From Vulcanimicrobiota bacterium (lineage in GTDB: Bacteria > Vulcanimicrobiota > Vulcanimicrobiia > Vulcanimicrobiales > Vulcanimicrobiaceae), in NCBI GenBank assembly GCA_003151115.1, contig PLWS01000003.1, positions 125,350 to 189,349 of the forward strand: DNA of 64,000 nucleotides. Reading direction: 5' to 3'. Made by a program: the position numbers and the translations under genes. Position 1 is the stretch's first letter; each line of letters opens with the position of its first letter. The notes below the pieces were generated by a model. The model saw only the letters and a list, made by a program, of their open reading frames with translations, made no database searches and was not told the origin of the DNA. This document shows, piece by piece, positions 10,801 through 20,459 of this stretch.

Positions 10801-11426
10801 ACATGCACAAGGAGGGCGCCGCCTTCCGCTCGCTGATGAACAACTTCGCCATCGCGGTCTCGCTGGGCTTACAGCACGGCGTGCCGCTCGAAGAGTTCGT
10901 CGACGCGTTCACCTTCACGCGCTTCGAACCCAACGGACCGGTGGTCGGCCACGATCACATCAAAATGGCCACGTCGATTCTCGACTATATCTTCCGCGAG
11001 CTGGCCGTCAGCTATCTCGGCCGCTACGAGCTCGCGCACGTGCAGCCCGATATGGAGATGGATTCGATGGGACCGGTTCGCGAGGAAGACTATTTCGGCG
11101 AAGAAGCCGGCGAAGTGCAGTACGTGACGGCGGGCGTCAGCGAGAAAATGCATCCCACCAGCACGCATCTGCGGCCGAACGGATCGGCACCGCACGCGCA
11201 AACGCTCGACGTCGTCGAGCGCACCATAGAAAGCGCCGGCAACGCTCCCGCCATGTCTACTTCGGGCATCGCGACCGCGGTTGGCGCGAAGACTGCGCAA
11301 ATTTCTGCAGCCAAGGCGAAAGGCTACACGGGAAACGCGTGCTCCGACTGCGGGCAGCTTACGATGGTCCGCAACGGCTCATGTGAGAAGTGTGACTCTT
11401 GCGGAGCCACAAGCGGCTGTAGCTAA
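7830..11426 (+). CDS. nrdJ: Vitamin B12-dependent ribonucleotide reductase
   Basis: 1198 aa: QYYDEM...[60 protein letters not shown]-terminal [22 protein letters not shown]. Confidence 0.95.
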   Translation: MKFRRVYSAPGEPYAGLTFEPRTSRIVNPDGSVIFEAKDVMVPTGWSQVATDVLSQKYCRKAGVPQAMKRVAEEGVPEWLWRSEAADDSGFGAERDSRQVFNRLAGCWTYWGFKHGYFDTEGDAQIYYDEMCAMLARQIGAPNSPQWFNTGLHWAYGISGPSQGHYFVDPTDQQVKRSTSTYEHPQVSACYILSIEDDLVNEGGIFDGVVREARIFKGGSGSGANFSKLRAAGEKLTGGGTSSGLMSFLKVFDRAAGAIKSGGTTRRAAKMVVLNADHPDIEQFVNWKVREEQKVSDLVAGSIACEKHLNAIMKAAHDDALPESARLDPALNPTLKLAMKSALAAGIPQANIQYALDFAKQGYKYLDVATYDTGWDSEAYNTVSGQNSNNSVRLTNAFFETLDRDEDWHLTARTTGAVLKTIKASSLWEQIALAAWQCADPGIQYDDTLQEWHTCANDDRINATNPCSEYCFIDDTACNLASLNLVKFLKEDGTFDAPIFAEASRTWTTTLEISVTMGQMPSQAIAEKNHGYRTLGLGYANLGTLLMRMGLPYDSEEAFGWCAALSALMTGSAYRASAEMARELGPFARFEANAESMLRVIRNHRRAAYDEPDAAYEGLSVKPVTHSPTLFTQETWVLARKMWDDALTMGEVTGFRNAQTVVIAPTGTIALVMDCDTTGIEPDFALVKFKKLAGGGYFKIVNQSVEAALRKLGYSEQQILEIELFAKGTGSLEGAPHINAATLRAKGFDDDILARIEAALPSAFELEFAFNKFVLGEEFCTQTLGLPADKLDAWNYSILRDGLGFTQRQIDEASDVICGRMTLEGAPYLKDEHLFVFDCANPCGKHGQRFIRPLAHIDMMAAAQPFVSGAISKTINFPQTATIDDVKEAYRYAWERMIKAVALYRDGSKLSQPLASTSDLGGEVTEEDAPPVAFQHPLQIAERIVYRYIAKRRRMPERRSGYTQKAIVGGHKVYLRTGEYEGGQLGEIFIDMHKEGAAFRSLMNNFAIAVSLGLQHGVPLEEFVDAFTFTRFEPNGPVVGHDHIKMATSILDYIFRELAVSYLGRYELAHVQPDMEMDSMGPVREEDYFGEEAGEVQYVTAGVSEKMHPTSTHLRPNGSAPHAQTLDVVERTIESAGNAPAMSTSGIATAVGAKTAQISAAKAKGYTGNACSDCGQLTMVRNGSCEKCDSCGATSGCS

Positions 11427-11502
11427 AAAGGTCACGTATTGCGGCAAACGCAAGTAGTGCAAGCACCACGTAGCGTAACGCGGCTTCGCAGCCCGCAATA
11501 AT

Positions 11503-12077
11503 GTGCCCGAATCGATCGACGATGTACTCGCAGCTCTGCTTCGCAGGCGGCGCGCATTCGAAGGATGCCTCGCAAAACCTACGGTACGGGCGCACCTACG
11601 AAATTACGTAGAGCACAGTGGCCGTACGGCATTCGCCACCTGTCCATGCTGCGGTTACCCAACGTCGGCGAGCGGGGTAACTACGACATATGTCAGATTT
11701 GCCAGTGGGAAGACGATGGCCAGGATGACGCCGAATTCTCATCGCGAAGTGCACTGCACCATCAGCCGGACGACGTTTCCCGGATAGCCGGCGGGCCTAA
11801 CGCGGATTACTCGCTCACAGAAGCGCGCCTGAACTTCAGTCAATTTCATCAGATGTACCGACCTGCCGATACTCGAGCTTTTGGGCAAACGAACCAAGAC
11901 CGAGAGTTACACGAAGCGCTAATCGCGGTTTTCGATACGCTCCTGCCGGATGTTAGCGCAACTTCCTGCATCGCGGCGCTCCCTGAAATCCAGGCAGCTT
12001 CCGAGCGCGTTAATCAGGCTCTTCGCGAGCGACTTGATGCGCGGAAGTTCCCGCGCTCCGAGAACGGTGCTACATAA
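11503..12077 (+). pseudogene. CPCC-type cysteine-rich protein gene with internal frameshift
   Basis: TCPCCGYPT in frame of ORF 11503-11787 continues as GERGNYDICQICQWEDDGQDDAE...GPNADYSLTEARLNF in frame of ORF 11565-12077. Confidence 0.65.
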
Positions 12078-12085
12078 CTCATGGA

Positions 12086-12673
12086 TTGGCTCGCCTCGGA
12101 ACCAACGTGACAGTCGCCTTCGCCATAGCGCTCGCGTGCGTATCCGCACTTTTCTCTCTCACCGCAGTTCGCGGATCGTCTGGTTTGGGAGAAACGGCCG
12201 GCCTGCGGCCATCGTATGATCTGGCGCAGGTCCTTGATACTAATAACAGGACAATCGACAACGTGGTCGGCCCGATTTATTACGGCGAAGGCCTCAACCG
12301 TCTGTTCCGTATTCTCGGCAAAACCAGCGAATCGACATCCTGCTTTGTCGAAACGAAGTGCACCGAACTGCGCTATACCGATGGAGCTAATCTGCTCCTT
12401 CTCGACTATTCGAAGACGTATGGCGTCGAGATGATTCGCGTGTACCGGCACGCATCTTCCAAAAGCGCCGCCGTTCTGCCGGACGCCCTTTCGCCTTTAG
12501 CTTCGTGGCACTGGCATGGCTTCCCGATACTGAATTGGCCGCCGCCTACGGCCGTCCAGGGGTGGGAACGGCACGGTAGCGGCTCCATGGTCTCCTTTTC
12601 TTACGGGCACCCTTGCGAGGTGTCGTTCGAGAGGACTCGGGGGCGCCCGGCCTTCGAGTTTTACTGCGAGTAG
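12086..12673 (+). CDS. Hypothetical secreted/membrane-anchored protein
   Basis: 195-aa ORF with N-terminal hydrophobic helix VAFAIALACVSALFSL. Confidence 0.55.
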   Translation: MARLGTNVTVAFAIALACVSALFSLTAVRGSSGLGETAGLRPSYDLAQVLDTNNRTIDNVVGPIYYGEGLNRLFRILGKTSESTSCFVETKCTELRYTDGANLLLLDYSKTYGVEMIRVYRHASSKSAAVLPDALSPLASWHWHGFPILNWPPPTAVQGWERHGSGSMVSFSYGHPCEVSFERTRGRPAFEFYCE

Positions 12674-12674
12674 C

Positions 12675-13151
12675 TCATGGCGTCACTCGTCCAGAAGAAC
12701 CTTTGGGCGCAACCGGCGCGAGCGACAGTGCAAGACCCACGACCATAAGCACCACGAGTACCAGGTTGATCCAAATTCCCGGCGGCGTTCCTACGCGGAT
12801 CATTGGGACAACCTGATAGGCTAGTCGCCTTAGCAGCTGCTCCGCGAGCAATATGGTAAACATTAGGGGTACGAGGGCGCGATAGCGCAGCAGCACGATG
12901 ACCGCGATGACGGCCATCATGAGGAGCGTAACACTCAGCCCTGCATCGAGCGAGAGAAAATCTCGCGCACCCGTTGCGCCGAAGGTGTTGAGCGGAATCC
13001 CATCCGCCTGCGCAGCGGCATTCGGCCCATTGAACAAGCTTCCGAGCGCAATGCCTATTTTAAGCAGCACGACGACGGCGAAAATCCAGAGTCCCAATTT
13101 ATGGCCGCGGTACGTGTTGTCCGCCGTCCGCGGCAGCAAAAAATTCACCAT
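12675..13151 (-). CDS. Small integral membrane protein
   Basis: 158 aa with about four hydrophobic helices; convergent with upstream gene. Confidence 0.6.
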   Translation of the reverse strand: MVNFLLPRTADNTYRGHKLGLWIFAVVVLLKIGIALGSLFNGPNAAAQADGIPLNTFGATGARDFLSLDAGLSVTLLMMAVIAVIVLLRYRALVPLMFTILLAEQLLRRLAYQVVPMIRVGTPPGIWINLVLVVLMVVGLALSLAPVAPKGSSGRVTP

Positions 13152-13226
13152 GCCTCACTTACGGCGGGTTAAGGAGCATGTTTCGCTGCGTAGGATTTTT
13201 CGCAACGAGATCACAAGTGGCGTGCA

Positions 13227-14102
13227 ATGCTCCTAAAGGTTTGTCGCAGCCTCGTACAGGGGCTAGCCCTCACCGGGCTCGTCGCAGGCGCGCTGACGTG
13301 CGTGGCCAGCGCCCAAGAAACCGACCTGGAGCAACAGCTCAAAGTCTGCCAAGGGGAGACCGCAGGCGCAAATCCCGTTACCGCAGATGCAAAAATTGCG
13401 GCCTGCACAGCGTTGCTGCAATCGGATCGCCTTACCACGCGAGGAAAAGCCGACGTGTACGTGTGGCGGAGCGAGGGTTATTCAGTAAAAGGCGACTCCG
13501 CCGATGAAATGAGTGACCTCGACTTGGCGATCAAGGCTGATCCAACCGATGCCAACGCCTGGGCGCAGAGCTGCTCGGTTCACACATGGTCGGGCAATCA
13601 GACAGCCCAGGCGCTTAAAGAGTGCACGACGGCCATTCAGCTGGCGCCCGATGCGGCCAGCCCGTGGACTTTCCGCGGCGATATCTATCTGACGCAACAC
13701 GATTACAAACGCGCCATTGCCGATTACGACCGCGCCCTCAAATTGGACGCGAGCTGGATGTGGCCATGGGATAATCGAGGCGAAGCGTATCTGCGCTTAG
13801 GGAATATTGCTCAGGCAATCCAGGACTTCCACCAAGTCATCAAGGTCGCTCCCGATTATTCGATGGGGTATTTGGATCTCGGTATCGCCGAGGTCAAAAG
13901 AAAGAACGCGCCCGCGGCCTTATCTGATTTCCAAGCAGCTCTGAAGATTCAGCCAAAGTGCGCTCCTTGTCTCTATGGGCGCGGTCTTGCAAAAGTCATG
14001 ATGGGAGACCAAGCCGGCGGTCGCGCCGACATCGCTCAGGCGAAGACGATAAGCCAGAATGCACCGAAGATGTTTCAGGAAGATGGAGTGTCAACGCCAT
14101 AG
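13227..14102 (+). CDS. TPR-repeat secreted protein
   Basis: Signal peptide plus TPR units (ASPWTFRGDIYLTQHDYKRAIADYDRALKLDASWMWPWDNRGEAYLRLGNIAQAIQDFHQVIKVAP). Confidence 0.8.
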   Translation: MLLKVCRSLVQGLALTGLVAGALTCVASAQETDLEQQLKVCQGETAGANPVTADAKIAACTALLQSDRLTTRGKADVYVWRSEGYSVKGDSADEMSDLDLAIKADPTDANAWAQSCSVHTWSGNQTAQALKECTTAIQLAPDAASPWTFRGDIYLTQHDYKRAIADYDRALKLDASWMWPWDNRGEAYLRLGNIAQAIQDFHQVIKVAPDYSMGYLDLGIAEVKRKNAPAALSDFQAALKIQPKCAPCLYGRGLAKVMMGDQAGGRADIAQAKTISQNAPKMFQEDGVSTP

Positions 14103-14116
14103 CCGGCGTCTAGAAC

Positions 14117-15100
14117 ATGCGTCGATTCTTCATTGCCGCGGCAATAGTCATCTGTGCCGCATTCGCCACCTTAAATTCAGGGACCGCAAAGACGACGGAG
14201 ACCTCTGCGCTGCAAGTCGCCAACCCCGCAGCAAATTCGGTAACCTTCTATCCTTTCGGTCAGGGCGGGAACATCGCGCCCACTGGAACGATCGTCGGAT
14301 CTCGCACAAAGCTCAACCAACCCGGACGAGTTTGGCCCATCCAAGGCGTTCTGCTTTATGTCGTCAATCGCGGCAGCAATGCGATCACCGGATACCCGGC
14401 TAAGGAAACCGGTAACGTCGCGCCCACCGTAACGATAGCGGGGCCGAAGACGACGATTGACTCGCCCTCTTCTCTCCAGCTCGACGCGTCGCAAGCGATT
14501 TGGGTGCTGAGCACCGGTAACAATGCGATTCTAAAGTTCGCGCCGGGTGCGAACGGCAACGTATCGCCCGTGCTGTGCATCGCGGGCTCCAAAACGGGCC
14601 TGTCGCATCCCGAGAGCCTCCACATCGCCTTTCGCACCGGGGAGATATCGGTTGCGAACGTGGCATCGAATTCCATAGAAATCTTTGCCAAGAACAGTTC
14701 CGGAAACGTCGCCCAGGCGCGCGTCATCAAGGGATCGAAAACGCTTTTGAATAGGCCGGCCGAAGCGGAATTAGATTCATCGGGTCATATCTGGATTGCG
14801 AACAACGGCGGACACAATCTGCTCGAATTCGCGAACGATGCGAACGGAAACATCGCCCCTCTGAACGTGCTAACGATCGCTGCGGGAAGCAAGTTCAACC
14901 CTTACGGATTAGGCCTCGATCCCAAAGACGACATGGCCGTCAGCGACCCGACGTCCAACACGATTTACGAGTTCTCTGCGCAGGCGAACAAAGGCAAGGT
15001 CGTTCCGATAGCTATTCTCCGCGGACCCAAGACGAGGCTCGCGAAACCTGCGGCGCTTTCTGTTCCGCAGCCGCTAGCAACCCCGATTCCAGCCACCTAG
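14117..15100 (+). CDS. Secreted NHL/YncE-like beta-propeller protein
   Basis: Signal peptide; repeated units of the form N-[SA]-[IV]-x(n)-GN[IV]AP-x(n)-I-x-G-x-KT-x-L-x-x-P. Confidence 0.7.
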   Translation: MRRFFIAAAIVICAAFATLNSGTAKTTETSALQVANPAANSVTFYPFGQGGNIAPTGTIVGSRTKLNQPGRVWPIQGVLLYVVNRGSNAITGYPAKETGNVAPTVTIAGPKTTIDSPSSLQLDASQAIWVLSTGNNAILKFAPGANGNVSPVLCIAGSKTGLSHPESLHIAFRTGEISVANVASNSIEIFAKNSSGNVAQARVIKGSKTLLNRPAEAELDSSGHIWIANNGGHNLLEFANDANGNIAPLNVLTIAAGSKFNPYGLGLDPKDDMAVSDPTSNTIYEFSAQANKGKVVPIAILRGPKTRLAKPAALSVPQPLATPIPAT

Positions 15101-16263
15101 GAATAGAGTATTCGGCCCGCGCGCAACGTGAATCGCACGTTCGCAAGCGCGCGGATGTCCGATTCGGGATCGCCGCGCACGATCGCAAGATCGGCGGAGC
15201 CGCCGGGCGTTATCCGGCCCGCTTCATCGGCATCTCCGAAAACGATTGCCGGCATTGACGTCAGCGACGCAAGAATCTGAGGGAAGTTCATCCCTGCCGC
15301 CTCCATCAGCTCGTACTCCGGCAACGGGTCGGAATCGACGGCGCCGAGATCGGTTCCGAACAGCACTGTCCCTCCAGCACTTACCCATCCGCGCAGTTGC
15401 TCGAGTGCGCAATTCGTTATTTGTTCTTGAGCCGAAAGCCGGTCGTGACGTGCAAAATACTTCCACAGCGCCAGAGTCGGCGTTAGCGCCACTTTTTGTT
15501 CGCGTACCGTTTCGAAAATCGTCTCGGTCCAGGGCCCGGAGTGCGGCGTCGTATGCGCGATGACATCCACGCCGCCGCGAAGCGCCGTCAGCACGTCATC
15601 TCCCGTGGCCGGATGTGCGAAAACGAGCTCGCCGGCGCGGTGGGCTTCTTCGGCAACAGCGGAAATAATTTCGGCCGAAAACGCCGGCGCCCCGGAAGGG
15701 GCGCCTTGCACGAAGAGTTTGATACCGTCGGCGCCTTTTTTCAAAAGTGTCTTTGTTGCGTCAACAGCCTGCGCGGCATCTCGGACCTCCGGCATCGGCG
15801 TCGGCATCACGCCCATCATCCGCATCACCGTCTCCGATGGCAGCGCGCCCGGCGATACAAGGCCTTCGCCGGCTGAGCGAATGCGCGGCCCCGCTACTTC
15901 ACCCAACTCGGTGCGCTCACGAATATCACGTGTGTTCTCCCACGGCGACGACAGATCGAAAACGCTTGTAACACCATAACGCGAGAACGCTTGTTGCAAT
16001 TGGCTCGCAAGTTCGGGCGCCGGAATCTCACTCGCCGAGGCCCACTTCCTTTCAAAGAAGTGCACGTGATTGTTCCAGAGGCCCGGTACGATCGTGCAGC
16101 CCGAACAATCGACGATTTCAAACCCGTGCGGCACCGCAACGCTCCGTCGACCAGTCGCTGCGATTTTTCCGTCTTTCACCAAAACGACGCCGTCAAGAAC
16201 CGGCGGTTCATCCGCACTTGCATAAACAGTTCCGCCAACGAATGCAACCGGCGGCGAAGGCAT
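15097..16263 (-). CDS. Amidohydrolase family protein (imidazolonepropionase-like)
   Basis: IVDCSGCTIVPGLWNNHVHFF...VFAHPATGDDV...VIAHTTPHSG...LFGTDLGAVDSD...GGSADLAIVRGDP. Confidence 0.88.
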   Translation of the reverse strand: MPSPPVAFVGGTVYASADEPPVLDGVVLVKDGKIAATGRRSVAVPHGFEIVDCSGCTIVPGLWNNHVHFFERKWASASEIPAPELASQLQQAFSRYGVTSVFDLSSPWENTRDIRERTELGEVAGPRIRSAGEGLVSPGALPSETVMRMMGVMPTPMPEVRDAAQAVDATKTLLKKGADGIKLFVQGAPSGAPAFSAEIISAVAEEAHRAGELVFAHPATGDDVLTALRGGVDVIAHTTPHSGPWTETIFETVREQKVALTPTLALWKYFARHDRLSAQEQITNCALEQLRGWVSAGGTVLFGTDLGAVDSDPLPEYELMEAAGMNFPQILASLTSMPAIVFGDADEAGRITPGGSADLAIVRGDPESDIRALANVRFTLRAGRILYS

Positions 16264-16267
16264 CGCT

Positions 16268-16570
16268 CTACTCCGTTTCGGTTTCCGGCTCAGGTTCGAG
16301 ATCGGGTTTATCGCGGATAGTCAGTCCCAAAGACCGGTGAAATTCTTCGCTCTCGGCAAGCGCGGCCGCGATATCGTCGCGCTCTCCGTGGTCCTCGCGG
16401 AGTTTGCGCAGGCGTTCGCGGCTCTCGCGCAGTTTTCGAGCATGCGCTTCCAGGACCGCGCCCGGAACCTCGGGTGCATCGGCCGGCGCGCTGACCCACG
16501 CCTCCATGGCGTCGTATGCCTCGCGCCCCTGTCGCCGCGCGGCGGCTAATTCGTCATTATAGATCGCCAC
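16268..16570 (-). CDS. Hypothetical protein, charged/alpha-helical
   Basis: 100-aa ORF collinear with neighbours. Confidence 0.5.
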   Translation of the reverse strand: MAIYNDELAAARRQGREAYDAMEAWVSAPADAPEVPGAVLEAHARKLRESRERLRKLREDHGERDDIAAALAESEEFHRSLGLTIRDKPDLEPEPETETE

Positions 16571-16573
16571 GCG

Positions 16574-17272
16574 CTACATCGCCTTGCCATTAAACGTTTC
16601 GCGATCGAGCGCATCGAGAAACTGACGCAGTTCGGCAACTCTGGCCGCAGCCATGGATCGAGCGGTTCGCGTCACCAGCTTCGGCGGGATGTCATTTAGG
16701 AACGACCGGAGCGATTTCACCGCGGGGGCGAAATCGGGCCTCGTACTGCCGGTCAGCGAAAGCATCCGGGCCGCGCCGATCGCTCCCAAGAAATCGAGCG
16801 AGTCGGCGTCGTGCAACACGATCGCTTCGGGCCTCGTCCCCGGATCGCGGTAATACATGTGACCACGTTCGGCCGCGGCGACCGCAGGATACTTCTGCAT
16901 CGGAAATCCGGCAGAGCGTAGGATCGCTTCGCTTTCGATCGCGGCGCAGTCGCCGTGTTCCACCTTCGTATCGGCGCACGGCTGAAAGGCCGCCATGTCG
17001 TGCAAGAATACGGCGGCGAACAAAACGTCATCGTCGACCTTCAGGCCGTCACCCTGCGCGAGCTGCAGCGCGATCCGGTAGTTTCTTTCGGAATGCTGCC
17101 AGCCCCACGCCGGATGCTTGAAGGTCGTGCGGGCCAACTGATACACCGTAACTTTCCACGGCGCGTCGAGCGCGATCCCCGTCGCGGTAACGGCCGTCTC
17201 GGCGCTTCGGCCTTGCGCGGCAAGTGCGGCGGCGATCGCCAGCGTCATCATCGCGGTCGTATAAAATCTCAT
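16574..17272 (-). CDS. HD-domain phosphohydrolase-like secreted protein
   Basis: Signal peptide; HPAWGWQHSERNYRIALQLA...VFLHDMAAF...VLHDADSLDFLGAIGAARML. Confidence 0.8.
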   Translation of the reverse strand: MRFYTTAMMTLAIAAALAAQGRSAETAVTATGIALDAPWKVTVYQLARTTFKHPAWGWQHSERNYRIALQLAQGDGLKVDDDVLFAAVFLHDMAAFQPCADTKVEHGDCAAIESEAILRSAGFPMQKYPAVAAAERGHMYYRDPGTRPEAIVLHDADSLDFLGAIGAARMLSLTGSTRPDFAPAVKSLRSFLNDIPPKLVTRTARSMAAARVAELRQFLDALDRETFNGKAM

Positions 17273-17325
17273 GCCGAGCGCTTGATTGCCGCATCCAAGA
17301 CGACCTGCCGCACGTTATATCGATC

Positions 17326-17928
17326 ATGAAACGCGCGATGGCCATCATCTTCGGACTCGCCCTCCTGCTGCCCGCTGCGGTTTCTGCCGCACCGTTGCAG
17401 CACGTCGTTCTTGCGGGCGGCTGTTTCTGGGGAATGCAGGCCGTCTTCGAACCGCTCAAGGGCGTCACCAAAGTCGTCGCGGGCTATTCGGGCGGAAGCG
17501 CGCTCACCGCGCACTACGATATCGTCAGTACCGGTATGACCGGTCATGCCGAATCGGTTGACGTCACCTACGACCCCTCTAAGATTTCGTTCAAGCAATT
17601 GCTGGATGTCTATTTTCTGGTAGCGCACGATCCCACCGAACTCAACCGGCAAGGTCCTGACGGCGGCACGCAGTACCGCTCCGAAATTTATTACACCACC
17701 TCCGCGCAGCGCGACGAAGCGCAAACCTACATCAAACACCTGACCGCCGCAAAGGTCTATCCGGCACCTATCGTCACCAAACTCGAATCGCTGCGAGCAT
17801 TTTACGCCGCCGAAGCCTACCACCAAGACTTCATGGCGCATAATCCGGATAATCCGTACATCGTCTATAACGACAAGCCGAAGCTCGTGGCGCTGCGGCA
17901 CCGCTTCCCGCAACTGCTCCGCAACTGA
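17326..17928 (+). CDS. msrA: Peptide-methionine (S)-S-oxide reductase with signal peptide
   Basis: MKRAMAIIFGLALLLPAAVSA + VVLAGGCFWGMQAVFEPLKGVTKVVAGYSGG...HAESVDVTYDPSKISF. Confidence 0.92.
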   Translation: MKRAMAIIFGLALLLPAAVSAAPLQHVVLAGGCFWGMQAVFEPLKGVTKVVAGYSGGSALTAHYDIVSTGMTGHAESVDVTYDPSKISFKQLLDVYFLVAHDPTELNRQGPDGGTQYRSEIYYTTSAQRDEAQTYIKHLTAAKVYPAPIVTKLESLRAFYAAEAYHQDFMAHNPDNPYIVYNDKPKLVALRHRFPQLLRN

Positions 17929-17964
17929 CAGGCGCGTAAATAACCCGCGCTGAAGGCGCGCTTC

Positions 17965-19065
17965 GTGACGACTTTCGTGAAAGCGTCCGTCGCGCCCGGA
18001 GCGCGCACGCTCGCCGCCGAGTGGTATCTCTCGCCCGAGATTCGTGCGCGGGAAGATGAGCGTATCTTCGCGCGCTCCTGGATTTACGTTGCGCGTCAAG
18101 ACGATTTTACCGAGCCGGGCATCTTCTTCACCCGCGACGTCGCCGGCGAAAACCTCATCGTCACCCGCGATCAAAGCACTACCTTACGCGCATTCTTCAA
18201 CGTCTGCCGTCACCGCGGCACGCGGTTATGCACGGAAGAGCGCGGAACGTTCAAGGGCACGATTCAGTGTCCGTATCATGCGTGGACTTACGGTGTCGAC
18301 GGAAAACTGCGTGTCGCGCGCAGCATGGAGGGCATCGAAGGCTTCGATCCGGCGGACTACGCGCTGCGCGAAGCCTCGGTCGAGTGCTTCGAGGGTTTCG
18401 TCTTTGTGGCCATCGAGCCGCAAGAATCGCTCGCCGAAGCATTCGCTCCGCTAGCCGGACGATTCTCCGCATGGCGCCTGCCCGAGCTGCGGCGCGCCGC
18501 CTCGATCGCCTACGACGCCGCCTGTAATTGGAAGCTCGTCTTTCAGAACTACTCCGAATGCTATCACTGTCCCGTGATCCATCCTCAGCTCGAGCGGCTC
18601 TCTTCTTCCGACAGCGGACGCAACGACCTGACCGACGGTCCGTTTTTGGGAGGCTATTCGGAATTGCGCGACTCCGCGACGACGCTGAACGCGATTGGAA
18701 AGACGCCGAGGCCGCTGCTCGCGGGCGAAGAGAACCGATCGCGCGTCTACTATTACACCATCTTTCCGTCGATGCTGTTGAGTTTACATCCCGATTACGT
18801 CATGGTGCATTCCGTCCAGCCGCTCGATGCCGGCCACACCCGCATATCATGCGAGTGGTTCTTCGATCCCCAGACGATGCAGCGGCCGGATTTCGATTGT
18901 TCCGATGCGGTCGAATTCTGGGATCTGACCAACCGGCAAGATTGGGCCGTCAGCGAGTTGACGCAGCTCGGCGTTGCTTCGCGCGCCTATACTCCCGGCC
19001 CATACTCTCAGCAAGAAGGTTTGCTCGGGGCGTTCGACCGCCACTACAAACGGATTGTGGAGTAA
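17965..19065 (+). CDS. Rieske [2Fe-2S] aromatic ring-hydroxylating oxygenase, alpha subunit
   Basis: FFNVCRHRGTRLC(x)nIQCPYHAWTYGVDGKL; NWKLVFQNYSECYHCPVIHPQL. Confidence 0.92.
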   Translation: MTTFVKASVAPGARTLAAEWYLSPEIRAREDERIFARSWIYVARQDDFTEPGIFFTRDVAGENLIVTRDQSTTLRAFFNVCRHRGTRLCTEERGTFKGTIQCPYHAWTYGVDGKLRVARSMEGIEGFDPADYALREASVECFEGFVFVAIEPQESLAEAFAPLAGRFSAWRLPELRRAASIAYDAACNWKLVFQNYSECYHCPVIHPQLERLSSSDSGRNDLTDGPFLGGYSELRDSATTLNAIGKTPRPLLAGEENRSRVYYYTIFPSMLLSLHPDYVMVHSVQPLDAGHTRISCEWFFDPQTMQRPDFDCSDAVEFWDLTNRQDWAVSELTQLGVASRAYTPGPYSQQEGLLGAFDRHYKRIVE

Positions 19066-20397
19066 GTGCAGCCCGGGGGCGTCAAACTCGCCCGAAAGCT
19101 CACCACCTTCGACGCGACGCTCATCGTCATGGGCGGAATGGTCGGCTCTGGAATATTCCTGACGCCGCCGCTGATCGCGCAAGTCGCGAGAACGGCACCT
19201 CTTATCGTAACCGCTTGGATCTTCGGCGGAATCATCGCGCTCGCCGGCGCGTTCATCTTCGCGGAGCTCGCATGGCGGCGCCCCGCCGTCGCCGGCGTCT
19301 ACGGATATTTGCGCGATGGCTTGCATCCCGCGATTGCGTTCACGGCGGGATGGACTGCGCTCTTGATCAGCTATACCGGCGCGATGGCGGCGTCCGCGGT
19401 GGCGTTCGCCGCGTACTTTCAGCCCGTGATCGGACTGCACACGCCGTTGTGGATCGTCGCTGCAGTCGTCCTCCTGCTCCTAACATTCGTGAATTGCTTA
19501 GGCGTCCGTCCAGGAAGTCTCACGCAAAACGCGCTCATGATTCTGAAGATCGGAGCGATCGCCGCAATCATACTGGCCGGATTCTTCGGCCCGGCGCGCG
19601 CAGCCGCGCCGTTGCTCCAACTGCCCGCCAGCGGAAATTGGCTTTGGCTGGTCGGCGCGGCGATGGTGCCCGTGCTCTTTGCCTACGATGGATGGCAAAC
19701 GGCTCCGTTCATCGACGAAGAAATGCGCGATGCGCGCCGCGGCATGCCCCGCGCTCTGCTCTGGGGTGTGCTCGCCGTCATGATCCTCTACATCGCCATC
19801 ACGCTCGCCGCGCTGCGCATGCTCGGGCCGGCCGGTTTGGCGCATTCTACCGCTCCCGCCGCCGACATGATGCAGAATGTCTTGGGCTCGATGGGCGTGC
19901 GCGCGATTGCGGCCGCAGTTGCGCTCTCAACGCTCGGCTATTTGAGCAACGCGATCCTGGTCTCCCCGCGGCTGTATTACGCGATGGCCGCGGACGGTCT
20001 ATTCTTTAAGCAGTTGGCGTGGGTTCATCCTAAAACGCAGGCGCCGGTTGTCGCTATCGCGGTTCAGGGCATCGTCGCCGCATTTATTACTATTTTCAAC
20101 GGCTTTCCGCAAATTCTGAACTACGTCGTCGTAATCGACTTCATCTATTTTGCTCTGGTCGCGTACACGCTCTTCGTCTTCCGGCGCAGGGATAAAGGGG
20201 AGACTCGCGGCGGGTTTCTCGTTCCGGGTCATCCGTTCACCACGCTCTTCTTCATCGCCGCCAGTGCCGCAGTCGTCGTGCGGATTTTCCTCGCCGACCC
20301 GCGCCACACGTCAATCGTAATCGGCATCCTGCTCAGCGGGATCGCCGTGTACTTCATTAGCCAGACCTACGCAAAAAGGAAAGAGGCGCGAGCGTAA
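19066..20397 (+). CDS. APC-family amino acid permease
   Basis: GGMVGSGIFLTPPLIAQ...GGIIALAGAFIFAELAWRRPAVAGVYGYLRDGL; 443 aa, multi-TM. Confidence 0.9.
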   Translation: MQPGGVKLARKLTTFDATLIVMGGMVGSGIFLTPPLIAQVARTAPLIVTAWIFGGIIALAGAFIFAELAWRRPAVAGVYGYLRDGLHPAIAFTAGWTALLISYTGAMAASAVAFAAYFQPVIGLHTPLWIVAAVVLLLLTFVNCLGVRPGSLTQNALMILKIGAIAAIILAGFFGPARAAAPLLQLPASGNWLWLVGAAMVPVLFAYDGWQTAPFIDEEMRDARRGMPRALLWGVLAVMILYIAITLAALRMLGPAGLAHSTAPAADMMQNVLGSMGVRAIAAAVALSTLGYLSNAILVSPRLYYAMAADGLFFKQLAWVHPKTQAPVVAIAVQGIVAAFITIFNGFPQILNYVVVIDFIYFALVAYTLFVFRRRDKGETRGGFLVPGHPFTTLFFIAASAAVVVRIFLADPRHTSIVIGILLSGIAVYFISQTYAKRKEARA

Positions 20398-20408
20398 CCC
20401 GCGCCTCT
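20382..20408. terminator. Hairpin between convergent genes (possible bidirectional terminator)
   Basis: AGAGGCGCG-AGCGTAACC-CGCGCCTCT perfect 9-bp stem spanning the permease stop codon. Confidence 0.5.
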
Positions 20409-20459
20409 CGTCCTCTGCTTACTGCATTGGATTATCTCCAACGCTTTTAGCGTACCCGG

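Noticed and set aside
7830-11426. Possible intein in the long NrdJ
   Set aside because: About 1200 aa fits the long B12-dependent RNR subtype with C-terminal CxxC motif; no splice-junction or homing-endonuclease motifs seen.
18528-20009. 493-aa plus-strand ORF
   Set aside because: Out of frame over the Rieske oxygenase and APC permease genes; Arg-rich composition typical of shadow ORFs in high-GC DNA.
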